Assembly (NCBI GenBank): GCA_024277855.1
Contig: JAJRUJ010000009.1
Span: 1-33,714 of the forward strand
Reading direction: 5' to 3'
Length of the DNA: 33,714 nt
From: Candidatus Zixiibacteriota bacterium
Lineage (GTDB): Bacteria; Zixibacteria; MSB-5A5; WJJR01; JAJRUJ01
Positions 13,943 through 22,419 of this stretch are shown here, in pieces (the stretch's first letter is position 1; every line of letters begins with the position of its first letter). A program made the translations under genes and the position numbers. Below the pieces are notes generated by a model that was not told the origin of the DNA, did no database searches, and worked only from the letters and a program-made list of their open reading frames with translations.

Positions 13943-14569
13943 ATGAAACCGGGCACGTCCAAATCTCCCGCGGGATCTCCGGCCAATCGGCCCTCAGTGC
14001 CGATCCTCGAAGTCCCGGCGAACATATACTGGAATGACACATTTTGGAATTGTGACTGGCGGCAGGAGTTTGCCTCCTATTTCAACAATCCACCGGAGGT
14101 CCCGGCCGATTCTTCGGCAGATTCAGTCATCCGGGCGGTCCGCCTGGCCCTGACCCGGTTACCCGAGGAGGAAGCACGGATTATCAAAGAATATTATGTT
14201 CATTGTCGGCCCCGTCGCGAAATAGCCCGGCGCTGCGGCCTTCTTGCCCGCCAGGTTGATCTTATCCGCAATCGGGCCTTGCGACGTCTCAGGCGATCAC
14301 TGGCCGTCTTTATGGCCGAAAGAGAGGGTATTCCCCGGTCCCGCCCTGAGCCGTGTCCGTATTGCGACCACCCTGAGCATGCCGCCATTGGCCGGTATAT
14401 CGAAAATTCCCGCCCCCGTGTCGCGTGGGGTATCCTGCGCCGGCGTTTGAATCGGCAATTTGAGCTGGATATTTCCAGTATTCAGCCGTTGATCCGTCAT
14501 GTGCGCGACCATACCGCTGTAGCTGAAATCTTTGAATTCTTTATCGGTAAAGGAGGAAGACATGTCTGA
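13943..14569 (+). CDS. Regulator with sigma region 4-like HTH and a zinc-finger-like C-terminal domain
   Basis: This 208-residue protein looks like a DNA-binding regulator. The middle (about residues 60-121) has a sigma-70 region 4-like pattern: VRLALTRLPEEEARIIKEYY, then PRREIARRCGLLARQVDLIR, ending in a basic ALRRLRRSL. A second unit begins with CPYCDHPEH (C138, C141, H143, H146) and ends with LIRHVRDH (H186, H190). This C-x2-C-x-H start and R-H-x3-H end is typical of small zinc-finger/HTH modules in bacterial regulators and phage or transposon-linked proteins. No sigma region 2 is present, so it is not a complete sigma factor. The start is uncertain: ATG 13943 has no SD and an in-frame GTG lies at 13916. 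It overlaps the next gene by eight bases. Confidence 0.65.
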   Translation: MKPGTSKSPAGSPANRPSVPILEVPANIYWNDTFWNCDWRQEFASYFNNPPEVPADSSADSVIRAVRLALTRLPEEEARIIKEYYVHCRPRREIARRCGLLARQVDLIRNRALRRLRRSLAVFMAEREGIPRSRPEPCPYCDHPEHAAIGRYIENSRPRVAWGILRRRLNRQFELDISSIQPLIRHVRDHTAVAEIFEFFIGKGGRHV

Positions 14570-14801
14570 CCATATTCCATTGAAAGGAGACCACGTGGTC
14601 AATCTGCGCATTTCCTGGGAATTGAAATCACGGCTTCAGGAGTTGGCCGAGCGGGAAAGACGGTCGTTATCCGATATATGTCGGATTCTTTTGATGACCG
14701 GCCTGCCGATTCTCGAGGGGGTGGACCGGGCGCGGTCGAATGCCTTGGCCGACTGGCCGTCCGGCAATTTCCGGGGACAGATATTAGCCGAGGAGAGCTG
14801 A
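14562..14801 (+). CDS. Small ribbon-helix-helix-type protein
   Basis: This 79-residue protein shows the ribbon-helix-helix pattern: a short strand (HVVNLRISW, about residues 11-19), helix A (ELKSRLQELAERERRSL, 20-36) and helix B (SDICRILLMTGLP, 37-49), then a tail of about 30 residues. Such proteins bind DNA as dimers, often as antitoxins or as repressors of their own operon. It starts at ATG 14562 after a strong SD (AAGGAGGAAG, 14550-14559) inside the end of the preceding gene, so the two are translationally coupled. Together they may form a regulator pair; a toxin is not evident, since the partner has no RNase or kinase motif. The fold call is moderate. Confidence 0.65.
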   Translation: MSDHIPLKGDHVVNLRISWELKSRLQELAERERRSLSDICRILLMTGLPILEGVDRARSNALADWPSGNFRGQILAEES

Positions 14802-14854
14802 TTGCATTTTCGATTTTGATTGAATCACCAGGGGTGAATCGCTACATTTGGTCG

Positions 14855-17377
14855 ATGGTCAGGAAGAAGAAAAAAGCCGTTCCGGCCGGGAAAACCTTGC
14901 CGGCTATCCGGCCCTCTCTGCCGATTGAGAAATGGATCGATGCCCGACCCGGGACAGCGGCGGTGTTGTTGTATGCGCTGCTGACCGTAATTTTTTTCGG
15001 CATTATTCGACCCGCGTTGTTCTCACCGGGAATGATGATTTATGGCACTGACTCGATGAGCGCCGGTGTGTTTTTCCGTAGTTTTTATGCCGATTTCTGG
15101 CGCACGCATTGGTCCATGCCTCTCTGGGAACCTTACATCCATGGGGGAATGCCGTTTGTCGATGCAATGCATGGGGATATTTTCTATCCGGCGGCATTGC
15201 TGCAAATTATTTTCCCGGTTACCTACGCGTTGGGACTGAAACTCATCCTGCATGTTTTTCTCGCCGGATTGTTCATGTACATGTTTTTGCGGGAATGGGG
15301 TCTGGGTTGGCGTTCTTCGGCCCTGGGCGGGATTTTATATATGTTTACGCCCTGCCTGGTTTCGTTGTTCTATCCGGGGCACGACGGCAAAATCTATGTG
15401 ACTGCGTTGACCCCGCTGGCTTTTTTGTTCTTACACCGGGGGACAGTACTGCGTCGCTGGTCGTCGTTTTTTGCTTTTGGCCTGGTCTATGCATTTGTCA
15501 TCCTCACCGCGCACGTGCAAATGGCCTATTACCTTTCCTGGGGCCTCGGCCTTTATTTTCTCTATTTGATTTGGGATGTCCATAAATTCCGTCCGAAACT
15601 TATCGCCAAACCGATTGCGGCATTTGCCCTGGCGATTGTCCTGGCCGGCGGGATGTCGGCGGTGCAGTGGCTTTCGCCGTATTTTTATCTCCAGAATTAT
15701 TCTCAACGTATCCAGCACACCGAGAAACGCGGGTTTGAGTGGTCTTCCTCGTGGTCGATGCACGCCGAAGAGGCGGCCTCGCTGTTGGTGCCGGAATTCC
15801 CCGGCGACAACCTGGCATATGAACAAAATACGTACTGGGGTCAGAATTATTTCAAGCTCAATTCCGAGGCCGTAGGGGTATTTGCGGTATTCTTTGCTTT
15901 GTTAATCTTGTCTGTGCAACGCCGACGACAGGTGGTTTTCTTCGCTATTCTTTCGATGCTGGCGTTGATCTATGCCCTGGGTGCGGGGACTCCATTATTT
16001 ACCCTTTCCTATTATATCATTCCCGGGGTGAAAAAATTCCGCGCGCCGAGTATGATTAATTTCCTCTATGCTTTCGGCATCGTTGCCGTGGCGGCGTGGG
16101 GCATAAACCAAATCGCCCGTTTGCCGGCAAAAGCCCCGGTCGAGAGAACATTTTTGAAACACGGCGTCATCATTGCCGGAGGGTATACACTCATTACCTT
16201 GCTCATAACTTTCTGGGGCGAGGGGTTTTTCCTCGCCTGGGCCGGTATTTTCCAGGGAGGGCTTGATCCGCAGAAATCGGCGTCTTTGGCTGCAAATGTG
16301 CCGAACGTCGTGACCGGGTTGTGGATTTCTGCGGCATTGATCTGGGCGGTTATTGGGTTGCTTTGGGCAAGGTTCAATCGCTCGTTAAATAAGACGTTGT
16401 TTTTCAGCGGTTTGGCCCTACTGGCACTGGTCGATTTGTGGCGGTTCGACGCCCGTTATGTCCATCTGGTCAATCCGGATAATTATTACCGACGGTCGGG
16501 TTTTGTCGATTATCTCGAACGGGTAAAACAGGATGAGGGGCCGTTCCGCACCTTTATCCTGCCGCAAACCGTGCCCGACAATTATCTCGCGATGTATGGT
16601 TTGGAGGAAGTGTCCCTCTCGGCGATGCACGGGAATCATCTGCTCTCCTACGATAATTTTACCGGCAGACACGAACAAATACAAAACCTGGCTTACCCCT
16701 GGTCCTGGGATCTGCTTAATATCACCAAGATCGTCAGTCCGTTACCTGCCGAGGATCTGGTGCGGGAGGCGACAAAAGCCCGGCGACCGGATTTGGCAAT
16801 AATCGGGGAAAATCTGGCCGGTTTGCAGGAAGAGCCGGACCTGGTCGACCGGTTTTATGTCTATTCGAATTACAACGCCTTGCCTCGTGTCTGTGGTTTT
16901 TTTGGCTATCAGGTCATCGAGGACCACGAAGCGGTCCTTACTGCCCTGAAAAAGCCCGACTTCCCGCGCCGTCGGGAATTGATTCTTGAGCAGGAAATCC
17001 CGGAGTTGCCTCCATTTCGCGGAGACGCTCAGGCGCTGAGTGAATTTCAGCCGGGCAAGATTGTCGATGAGCAGATAAACGAGTTTACCATTGAAATCGA
17101 TATGCCGGCCGATGGTCTGGTGTTTCTTTCGGAGAACTACTATCCGGCGTGGAGGGCCGAAGAAGACGGCCGTCTGCTGACTATCTACCGCGCAAATTAT
17201 ACGTTCCGGGCGGTGTTTGTCCGGGCGGGAAAGCACACAATCCGCTTCTACTTCGATAATCCTCGGTTCGACCAGGCAAAGCTGCTCAGCTTAGTCAGCC
17301 TGGTCCTTCTGGTTGTCGGACTGGTGGCCACCGGATGGCGGCGGAAGACCGTGCCGGCTAAAACACCCGGGGCATAA
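14855..17377 (+). CDS. YfhO-family membrane protein (putative GT-C-type glycosyltransferase)
   Basis: This protein of about 840 residues resembles the YfhO family of large inner-membrane proteins linked to glycosylation of envelope polymers. About a dozen membrane helices occupy roughly residues 35-530, and a soluble periplasmic domain fills the rest before a last helix near the C-terminus (about 800-820, LLSLVSLVLLVVGLVATGW). Between the first helices it has MIYGTDSMSAGVFFRSFYAD and PLWEPYIHGGMPFVDAMHGD: the acidic residues in the first loop are where GT-C enzymes keep their catalytic Asp, and W-N/E-P-x-x-x-G-G-x-P is a YfhO landmark. The start is uncertain: ATG 14855 (MVRKKKK) has no SD; GTG 14834 is an alternative. 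It may read through from the RHH gene upstream. The donor and acceptor are unknown. Confidence 0.8.
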   Translation: MVRKKKKAVPAGKTLPAIRPSLPIEKWIDARPGTAAVLLYALLTVIFFGIIRPALFSPGMMIYGTDSMSAGVFFRSFYADFWRTHWSMPLWEPYIHGGMPFVDAMHGDIFYPAALLQIIFPVTYALGLKLILHVFLAGLFMYMFLREWGLGWRSSALGGILYMFTPCLVSLFYPGHDGKIYVTALTPLAFLFLHRGTVLRRWSSFFAFGLVYAFVILTAHVQMAYYLSWGLGLYFLYLIWDVHKFRPKLIAKPIAAFALAIVLAGGMSAVQWLSPYFYLQNYSQRIQHTEKRGFEWSSSWSMHAEEAASLLVPEFPGDNLAYEQNTYWGQNYFKLNSEAVGVFAVFFALLILSVQRRRQVVFFAILSMLALIYALGAGTPLFTLSYYIIPGVKKFRAPSMINFLYAFGIVAVAAWGINQIARLPAKAPVERTFLKHGVIIAGGYTLITLLITFWGEGFFLAWAGIFQGGLDPQKSASLAANVPNVVTGLWISAALIWAVIGLLWARFNRSLNKTLFFSGLALLALVDLWRFDARYVHLVNPDNYYRRSGFVDYLERVKQDEGPFRTFILPQTVPDNYLAMYGLEEVSLSAMHGNHLLSYDNFTGRHEQIQNLAYPWSWDLLNITKIVSPLPAEDLVREATKARRPDLAIIGENLAGLQEEPDLVDRFYVYSNYNALPRVCGFFGYQVIEDHEAVLTALKKPDFPRRRELILEQEIPELPPFRGDAQALSEFQPGKIVDEQINEFTIEIDMPADGLVFLSENYYPAWRAEEDGRLLTIYRANYTFRAVFVRAGKHTIRFYFDNPRFDQAKLLSLVSLVLLVVGLVATGWRRKTVPAKTPGA

Positions 17378-17403
17378 TCATTCTCACCTCGATGACGCCG
17401 AAG

Positions 17404-18180
17404 TCAACGACGCCGCAGTGATGACGGATTTCCCTGCAATGATTTTTGTCGGAGCGTGCCCCGGTCTGTTTGTTCGCCCCCCGGGTCTTGCCGGGTTAGT
17501 ACGCGTTTAGCAGAGCAAAGGGGACAGCGGGACGGTTTGAGTGACCGCGAATGTTTGTGCTCAGGGCATTGAAACAAGACGGGAATTTCATCGAGGTATT
17601 CCTTGTTACACAATTTTTGGTCTTTGTACTCGAGGAAAATCCGTTTTTCATGACCACGACAAATCCAGCCCTTGAGCGGAGTCATGAAATAAGCCGTAGC
17701 AAAGTGAACCGTATCCATTTGCCCGTCAGCATTCACATAAAACCGGAACCGCAGCCGCAACGCTCCGTCCTGTACCAGCGAAAAATCCGCGGGTGCAAAC
17801 AGATGATGTCCGCGTTTAACCGAAGATCCTTTTAGCCGAGGCCGGTAATGACGCGGGTCTTTCTTGACCGAAAACGGTATGGAGAGTAATTTCCCCGAAT
17901 CATCGACAAATGATACTTCACCGGTGATTTGTTTTAAGTCGATGGTTTGAGCGGAACGATCCCTCAAGTAGACCCGGATGCCGTCGGGATCGCCGACAAT
18001 CTCAAAGAAATGTTTTGCCCGCTCAAATATGCGTCCGCCGTGTGGCCCGATCTTTACCTTGATAGATTCACTGGTGTTCTGGACCTCGGACGGTGTCCAC
18101 TTCGTTTGCTGAGAAAAAACGGTTTGTGGAAGAAAAATAACCGTGAAAAAAAATAACGATGTGATACTTCGTAAAAACAT
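17404..18180 (-). CDS. Secreted protein with heavy-metal-binding-like C-terminus
   Basis: This protein of about 258 residues has a signal peptide (MFLRSITSLFFFTVIFLPQT, cleavage near VFS-Q). The N-terminal domain (about residues 40-150) includes KIGPHGGRIFERAKHFFEIV, VYLRDRSAQTIDLK and SVKRGHHLFAPADFSLVQDG; the PHGG start and the following beta-rich pattern recall a periplasmic domain seen with metal-efflux adaptor proteins. Near the C-terminus, FQCPEHKHSRSLKPSRCPLC holds CPxHxH and CPxC, close to the CPMHP...CPxCGM motif of heavy-metal-binding domains. Metal binding is inferred. The ATG at 18180 is chosen because CTGGAG lies five bases before it; the ATG two codons earlier is too close to that SD. 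It converges with the YfhO gene with only 26 bases between stops. Confidence 0.6.
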   Translation of the reverse strand: MFLRSITSLFFFTVIFLPQTVFSQQTKWTPSEVQNTSESIKVKIGPHGGRIFERAKHFFEIVGDPDGIRVYLRDRSAQTIDLKQITGEVSFVDDSGKLLSIPFSVKKDPRHYRPRLKGSSVKRGHHLFAPADFSLVQDGALRLRFRFYVNADGQMDTVHFATAYFMTPLKGWICRGHEKRIFLEYKDQKLCNKEYLDEIPVLFQCPEHKHSRSLKPSRCPLCSAKRVLTRQDPGGEQTDRGTLRQKSLQGNPSSLRRR

Positions 18181-18186
18181 AGTCAT

Positions 18187-18407
18187 CTCCAGGTCATCAG
18201 CCCCGCTGATTATACTATCGGCCGCAACGGGGGTTTCCCTCCACCGGACCGAATCGCCTGCCTTGAGATAACTATCCTGGACCCGAAAAGCAAATCAGCC
18301 GGATAGAATCCTCCCTGCAAAACGGGGGGATTATAATTGGCGACTGTTTCCCTTGCATAATCAAGCAGTTGCGGTTTATCTACATCGGGGAGAGTTTCGA
18401 GAAGACG
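18187..18407. other. Divergent intergenic region
   Basis: The region separates the secreted-protein gene (minus) from the RdhA-like gene (plus). On the minus strand a TATAAT (18209-18214) could serve the secreted-protein gene, but no good -35 is at the right distance. On the plus strand no clear promoter is seen. Confidence 0.3.
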
Positions 18408-19733
18408 ATGGCCGGTATTCAGATCTTATATTTGGCGGTTGGCGGCTTGGGCTGTTTCCTGCTGGCCTGGTTTGCATTCTCGTCGCTTGCTGAACGACGT
18501 CCCCGGGCGGCAATTGTCAGCGTTGTGCTTTGTTTCTCCCTCAGCCTGATCTGGTTTGTTGGCCCGGCCGTACTGCACCCCTCCGACGGCATCCTGTTGC
18601 TTTCCATCATCATATTTGTCCTTCCCGTTATTTTGTTTTTTCTGCCCTGGGGCAAAAACAAGCTACTTAGCCGGGGCGTTGACGATAGTCGATTCGACGA
18701 ACGTGATACGATGTTTGCTCGTGAGGAATATGTGCCGGGTACGCAGAAATATGATGATTACTACGCCATGCGGCCGGAGAATAAACAAGTCGATGACTTG
18801 CTGCGCCGTCTGCCGGAATTGCTTCAGCCGGGCGGGCGATATTACGATCCGGTTCGCTCGGGATACATCGAAGCACTGTTCCAGGCCAATCGGGAGTTGG
18901 TCGGTCTGGTCGACGGCGAAGTCAACACGGACCGACAACATTGTGAACCGGCGACCATGACGCCGACGATAAAAGACCTGGTCCGACACCTCGGGGCCGA
19001 CGAAGTCGGCATCGCCGAATTGGATCCACGGTGGATATATTCCCATGTCGGGCGAGGGCCGGAGAAATGGGGTTCGCCGATCGAGCAAAAACATCGGCAG
19101 GTCATCGTCTTCACGCTGGAGATGCGCTACCGTAAAGTGGAGGAGGCGCCGGATATCGGTATCACCGAGGAGACTGCCGTCCGGTACCTGGATGCCGCGA
19201 CATTGTCGGTAGCCCTGGCGTATTTTATTCGTAATTTAGGATATGGGGCGCGGGCGCATATTGCTGGGAGTAATTACCAACTCATCCTTCCTGCGGTCGC
19301 GGCCGATGCCGGGCTTGGCGAACTCGGTCGGCTGGGGTACCTGATTTCACCAAAATACGGGCCGCGGGTCCGCCTCGGGGCAGTCACTACCGATCTGCCG
19401 CTGATCCCGGACAAACCGGTCGCCTTCGGGGTGCGGGAATTTTGCGAAATCTGCAAAAAATGCGCGACGAACTGTCCCTCCCACTCGATTCCCTTCGAAG
19501 GCAGATCGACGGTTCGCGGTGTTGAGAAATGGCCGCTGCACGTTGAATCCTGTATGAAATACTGGCGGATAATCGGCACCGACTGTGGCTGGTGTATGAA
19601 AGTCTGCCCCTACAGCCATCCCCCGACTTTCCTGCACAATTTTGTTCGCGCGGGTATCCGTCGTTCGGCGGTGGCCCGCCGGCTCGCGCTCTGGGGTGAT
19701 GATTTATTTTATGGGCGTAAAACAACATCCTAA
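18408..19733 (+). CDS. Reductive-dehalogenase-like Fe-S protein with N-terminal membrane helices
   Basis: This 441-residue protein has three membrane helices at the N-terminus (about residues 4-26, 34-54 and 60-80) and a cytoplasmic or periplasmic domain that matches the RdhA plan: SVALAYFIRNLGYGARAH, AGLGELGRLGYLISPKYGPR and TTDLPLIPDKPVAFGVREF lead into two ferredoxin-type motifs, CxxCxxCxxxCP (Cys 346, 349, 352, 356) and C-x10-CxxCxxxCP (Cys 382, 393, 396, 400). The family transfers electrons through two 4Fe-4S clusters to a corrinoid cofactor. There is no Tat signal; RdhA-like proteins with membrane helices instead have been seen in genome surveys. No rdhB neighbour is present. QueG is less likely because of the helices. 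The start is ATG 18408; a TTG at 18369 is an alternative. Substrate unknown. Confidence 0.8.
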   Translation: MAGIQILYLAVGGLGCFLLAWFAFSSLAERRPRAAIVSVVLCFSLSLIWFVGPAVLHPSDGILLLSIIIFVLPVILFFLPWGKNKLLSRGVDDSRFDERDTMFAREEYVPGTQKYDDYYAMRPENKQVDDLLRRLPELLQPGGRYYDPVRSGYIEALFQANRELVGLVDGEVNTDRQHCEPATMTPTIKDLVRHLGADEVGIAELDPRWIYSHVGRGPEKWGSPIEQKHRQVIVFTLEMRYRKVEEAPDIGITEETAVRYLDAATLSVALAYFIRNLGYGARAHIAGSNYQLILPAVAADAGLGELGRLGYLISPKYGPRVRLGAVTTDLPLIPDKPVAFGVREFCEICKKCATNCPSHSIPFEGRSTVRGVEKWPLHVESCMKYWRIIGTDCGWCMKVCPYSHPPTFLHNFVRAGIRRSAVARRLALWGDDLFYGRKTTS

Positions 19734-19826
19734 TGGCGGACAATCGGTCTGATCTCTGAATTTTCCAGGGGTCGCTGGAAAGCCCCGGGAACCCGGGCGG
19801 TATTGCAGATTCTTCTCGGCGGGCGG

Positions 19827-20732
19827 TCAACCGCGAATGACTTTGTTGACGATGTCCGAGCGGAGGATCATCCCGATGAGTTTTTCGTTTTCGACCACCG
19901 GTACCTGACGGATATTTTTGAACATCATCATCGCGGCGACTTCGACAATCGGTGTTTCTTCATGGCAGGTGACGACTTTGCGCGTCATGATTTCCGAGAC
20001 CCTGATCTCATCCTCTTTTTTGAGTAGTTCATCGAATGGCTCGATGTCCGGATTGAACGACATATGCTCAATCAGGGACTCATAGTCCGGCAGGGCCGCT
20101 CCGATCAGATGTTTTTCAGAAATTATCCCGATGACTTTCATCTGGTCGTCAACTACCGGCAAACCGGAGACTTTATGGCGATAAAATGCATTGGCCACGT
20201 CTTTGAGCGTCGCATCGGCGGTGGTGTGGAAAATATTGCGGTGCATGATATCGTGCACGGTCAATTGTTTTTTGATTGTCAGGCCGCTTTCCCAGATAAA
20301 GCGGATGATATCCTCGGCCGATTCCTGCCTGATCAACGTCGCGATATTGCCCTCCCGGCGGGCAAACGAGGCGAACGCCGAGAGAGTCTGCAAATAGAGC
20401 TGGGCGATATTGCGGGGGGTGAGCAACAAACAGATGGTATGAAGTCTCCGTTGATCGGGAGTATCCGAATCAATGCCTTTGCGGGAGATACCAAGCGCGA
20501 CGATCATCTCATTGACTGCATCTGTCCGAGCATGGGGGAAAGCAACACCACGACCATATGATGTGTTTTCCTGTTCCTCCAGTTCGGCAATAGCTTTGGT
20601 GATTGCCCGTCGATCAAGACCCGGATGTTTTTGTAATATGCATTCGAGTAATTCCTCGATGGCCTCAACTTTTGTGCGCGCCGACATGTTGGGAATAACC
20701 ATGTCCGGTTCCAAAAGGGCGGCGAGTCTCAC
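19827..20732 (-). CDS. PTS EIIA (nitrogen-type) domain fused to a pair of CBS domains
   Basis: This 301-residue protein joins two sensor modules. Residues 1-150 are a PTS EIIA type-2/PtsN-like domain with the phosphorylatable His67 in GRGVAFPHART. Residues about 155-300 hold two CBS motifs: VHDIMHRNIFHTTADATLKD with SGLPVVDDQMKVIGIISEKH, and VSEIMTRKVVTCHEETPIVE with RQVPVVENEKLIGMILRSD. CBS pairs bind adenine nucleotides, while EIIA domains take phosphate from a PTS relay or bind partners. The protein is cytoplasmic and probably regulatory. It starts at GTG 20732 with GGAG eight bases upstream and overlaps the DUF502 gene by four bases (GTGA), which indicates coupled translation. No other PTS gene lies in the window. 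It is the last gene of the minus-strand operon. Confidence 0.9.
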   Translation of the reverse strand: MRLAALLEPDMVIPNMSARTKVEAIEELLECILQKHPGLDRRAITKAIAELEEQENTSYGRGVAFPHARTDAVNEMIVALGISRKGIDSDTPDQRRLHTICLLLTPRNIAQLYLQTLSAFASFARREGNIATLIRQESAEDIIRFIWESGLTIKKQLTVHDIMHRNIFHTTADATLKDVANAFYRHKVSGLPVVDDQMKVIGIISEKHLIGAALPDYESLIEHMSFNPDIEPFDELLKKEDEIRVSEIMTRKVVTCHEETPIVEVAAMMMFKNIRQVPVVENEKLIGMILRSDIVNKVIRG

Positions 20733-21415
20733 AGCGACAACTCCTCAGTCTGTTTCAGCGGGTGTACGGTTGTTTTTTCCCGCAATATCTCGGGGGAGGC
20801 GATTCCTCCGGACATCAGTACTTTACCCGCATCCTCTATCGACATGTCCAAGACAATGATGTCTTTTCCAGGTACCACGACCATCCAACCGGTTACCGGG
20901 GTGGGCGTGGACGGTACAAAGACCGTCAGGTATTCATCGCGCCGGCCACGGGCCTCTAAAATAACTCTCGACGAAACAAAAGCCAGCGTCCATATTCCTC
21001 TACGAGGATATTCGATTAGGACCACCTGGTCAAACATCTTTTTTTGCGGTAGAGTAAACGCTTCGACTAACTGCTTGACTGCGGTATAGATGGCGCGAAC
21101 CAGCGGTGTGCGAATGAATAAGATTTCACCCAATTCATAGAGGCGGGAACCAAAAACACTGTGAGTTACGATCCCGGCGAGTACGATGAGGATCAGGGTG
21201 GCCAGCAAACCCATCCCGGGTACAGAGTAACCCAGCAGGCCCTGCAACAGCGGGGACAGCAGACCGTCGATTTTCTCAAAGAGGAACCAAAGGACATACA
21301 GGGTGACCACGACTGGCATCGCCACCAGGGCGCCGCCGGTAAAATGTCGCCGGAGCGTGGTTGCCACCCGACGCCAGAACGATGTTTCCTGGCCGGTATC
21401 CATGTGACCGTACAT
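20729..21415 (-). CDS. DUF502 family membrane protein
   Basis: This 228-residue inner-membrane protein belongs to the DUF502 family. Two membrane helices lie at about residues 28-48 (GGALVAMPVVVTLYVLWFLF) and 68-90 (GMGLLATLILIVLAGIVTHS). A cytoplasmic or periplasmic domain follows, with the family's signature segments PLVRAIYTAVKQLVEAF, KMFDQVVLIEYPRRGIWTLA, TVFVPSTPTPVTGWMVVVPG and DMSIEDAGKVLMSGG. Function is unknown; members are widespread in bacteria and plants. The ATG at 21415 follows GGGAG by five bases; an in-frame ATG lies four codons later. It sits between a polytopic membrane protein (86 bases upstream) and the EIIA-CBS gene (4-base overlap), so the EIIA-CBS protein may regulate it. 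Confidence 0.92.
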   Translation of the reverse strand: MYGHMDTGQETSFWRRVATTLRRHFTGGALVAMPVVVTLYVLWFLFEKIDGLLSPLLQGLLGYSVPGMGLLATLILIVLAGIVTHSVFGSRLYELGEILFIRTPLVRAIYTAVKQLVEAFTLPQKKMFDQVVLIEYPRRGIWTLAFVSSRVILEARGRRDEYLTVFVPSTPTPVTGWMVVVPGKDIIVLDMSIEDAGKVLMSGGIASPEILREKTTVHPLKQTEELSL

Positions 21416-21501
21416 CTATACTCCCATATATATCTTCGGAATCCCCGGCCGGTGGTTTATGCTTTGGGGTCCCTGCGAGGCGTATTTTTTGTGGATTTTA
21501 T

Positions 21502-22395
21502 TTACTCAAATTGTGGTGGGTGGAGAGACATCGGCAGGTCGGGCGACGGATTCGCTCTTTCAAAAGCAATCGCTGTTTCGCCGTGCAGCTCGAGGAAAAA
21601 AAATGTCCAGAGACAAGATCGGTAAGTATCGATATACGATCCGGCTATAATTATGGGAGGCAGGACAATGAAAAGCCCATAAAGGACAGTCCAGGCAACA
21701 CTTATCATGGCCAGGCCGATTAACGGCAGGCTGAGGACCAGGGCGAAGATTATCAATGCAATGGTCAGTGGAATATTGATAATGACCGCGAGAAGACCCA
21801 TGCCCACCGAGTTGCCGAGCTTGCTTTTCAGGAGTCCAAACCCGGATTCGATTGCGGTAAATACAGACTGATCATCCAATATGATGAATCGTTCGGCCAA
21901 GGCCAGGACAAGTGCTGCAAAAAAGAAGAAGGCCAGGGAGAGCGGGATCAGAACCAGGAGTCCGAGGAAGAAGAGAACTTTGTGGATCGCAAAGAGGATG
22001 ATTCCGATAATGATTGCAATCGCGAGAAAAGCAAGATAGACCAAAATTGCCCCCAAAAGGAGACCGAGCATCCGCCAGAAATAACGCCTTCCGTCAGACC
22101 ACGCTTCGGAAAGACTGTGGGGCTCGCCCCGTCGGATTCGCGCGGCATTGGCAATCAGGCCGCCGCTGCAGATTCTACTCAAGATAAAAAACGTGACCAC
22201 AAGCAAAATAACGAAGAGAAGAAGCAGGAGAACCAGGGCCAGATCCTCGACTTTTGAATTAGCGCTGAGGTGATATTCCCGTATCTGGTTGAACCCGGAA
22301 ACTCCCGTACCGCCGACAAAAAAGCCCAAAATCCAGAGATACTTGTGTTCCCAGGCGGTAGAAAACGCTCTCTTGATAATGGCCCCGTATTGCAT
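21502..22395 (-). CDS. Polytopic membrane protein with about six helices
   Basis: I have no firm family for this 297-residue protein; the pattern recalls the membrane domain of the glycerophosphodiesterase-linked family. The N-terminal MQYGAIIKRAFSTAWEHKYL is followed by WILGFFVGG, a helix at about 55-80, a cytoplasmic loop (AARIRRGEPHSLSEAWSDGR) and a cluster of long hydrophobic segments rich in Ile/Leu up to about residue 260. In the loop before the last helices is AERFIILDDQSVFTAIESGF. The ATG at 22395 has GGGAG seven bases upstream; upstream in-frame starts reach 22440 but lack an SD. It begins the minus-strand operon. A promoter with an inverted repeat lies upstream at 22420-22458. Function unknown. 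Confidence 0.75.
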   Translation of the reverse strand: MQYGAIIKRAFSTAWEHKYLWILGFFVGGTGVSGFNQIREYHLSANSKVEDLALVLLLLLFVILLVVTFFILSRICSGGLIANAARIRRGEPHSLSEAWSDGRRYFWRMLGLLLGAILVYLAFLAIAIIIGIILFAIHKVLFFLGLLVLIPLSLAFFFFAALVLALAERFIILDDQSVFTAIESGFGLLKSKLGNSVGMGLLAVIINIPLTIALIIFALVLSLPLIGLAMISVAWTVLYGLFIVLPPIIIAGSYIDTYRSCLWTFFFLELHGETAIAFERANPSPDLPMSLHPPQFE

Positions 22396-22419
22396 GGCGT
22401 ATCTCCCAATGACGCCCTC

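Noticed and set aside
18408-19733. Epoxyqueuosine reductase (QueG)
   Set aside because: QueG also has two 4Fe-4S clusters and a corrinoid but is a soluble protein. The three N-terminal membrane helices and the TDLPLIPDKP / CxxxW-type spacing fit RdhA-like proteins better.
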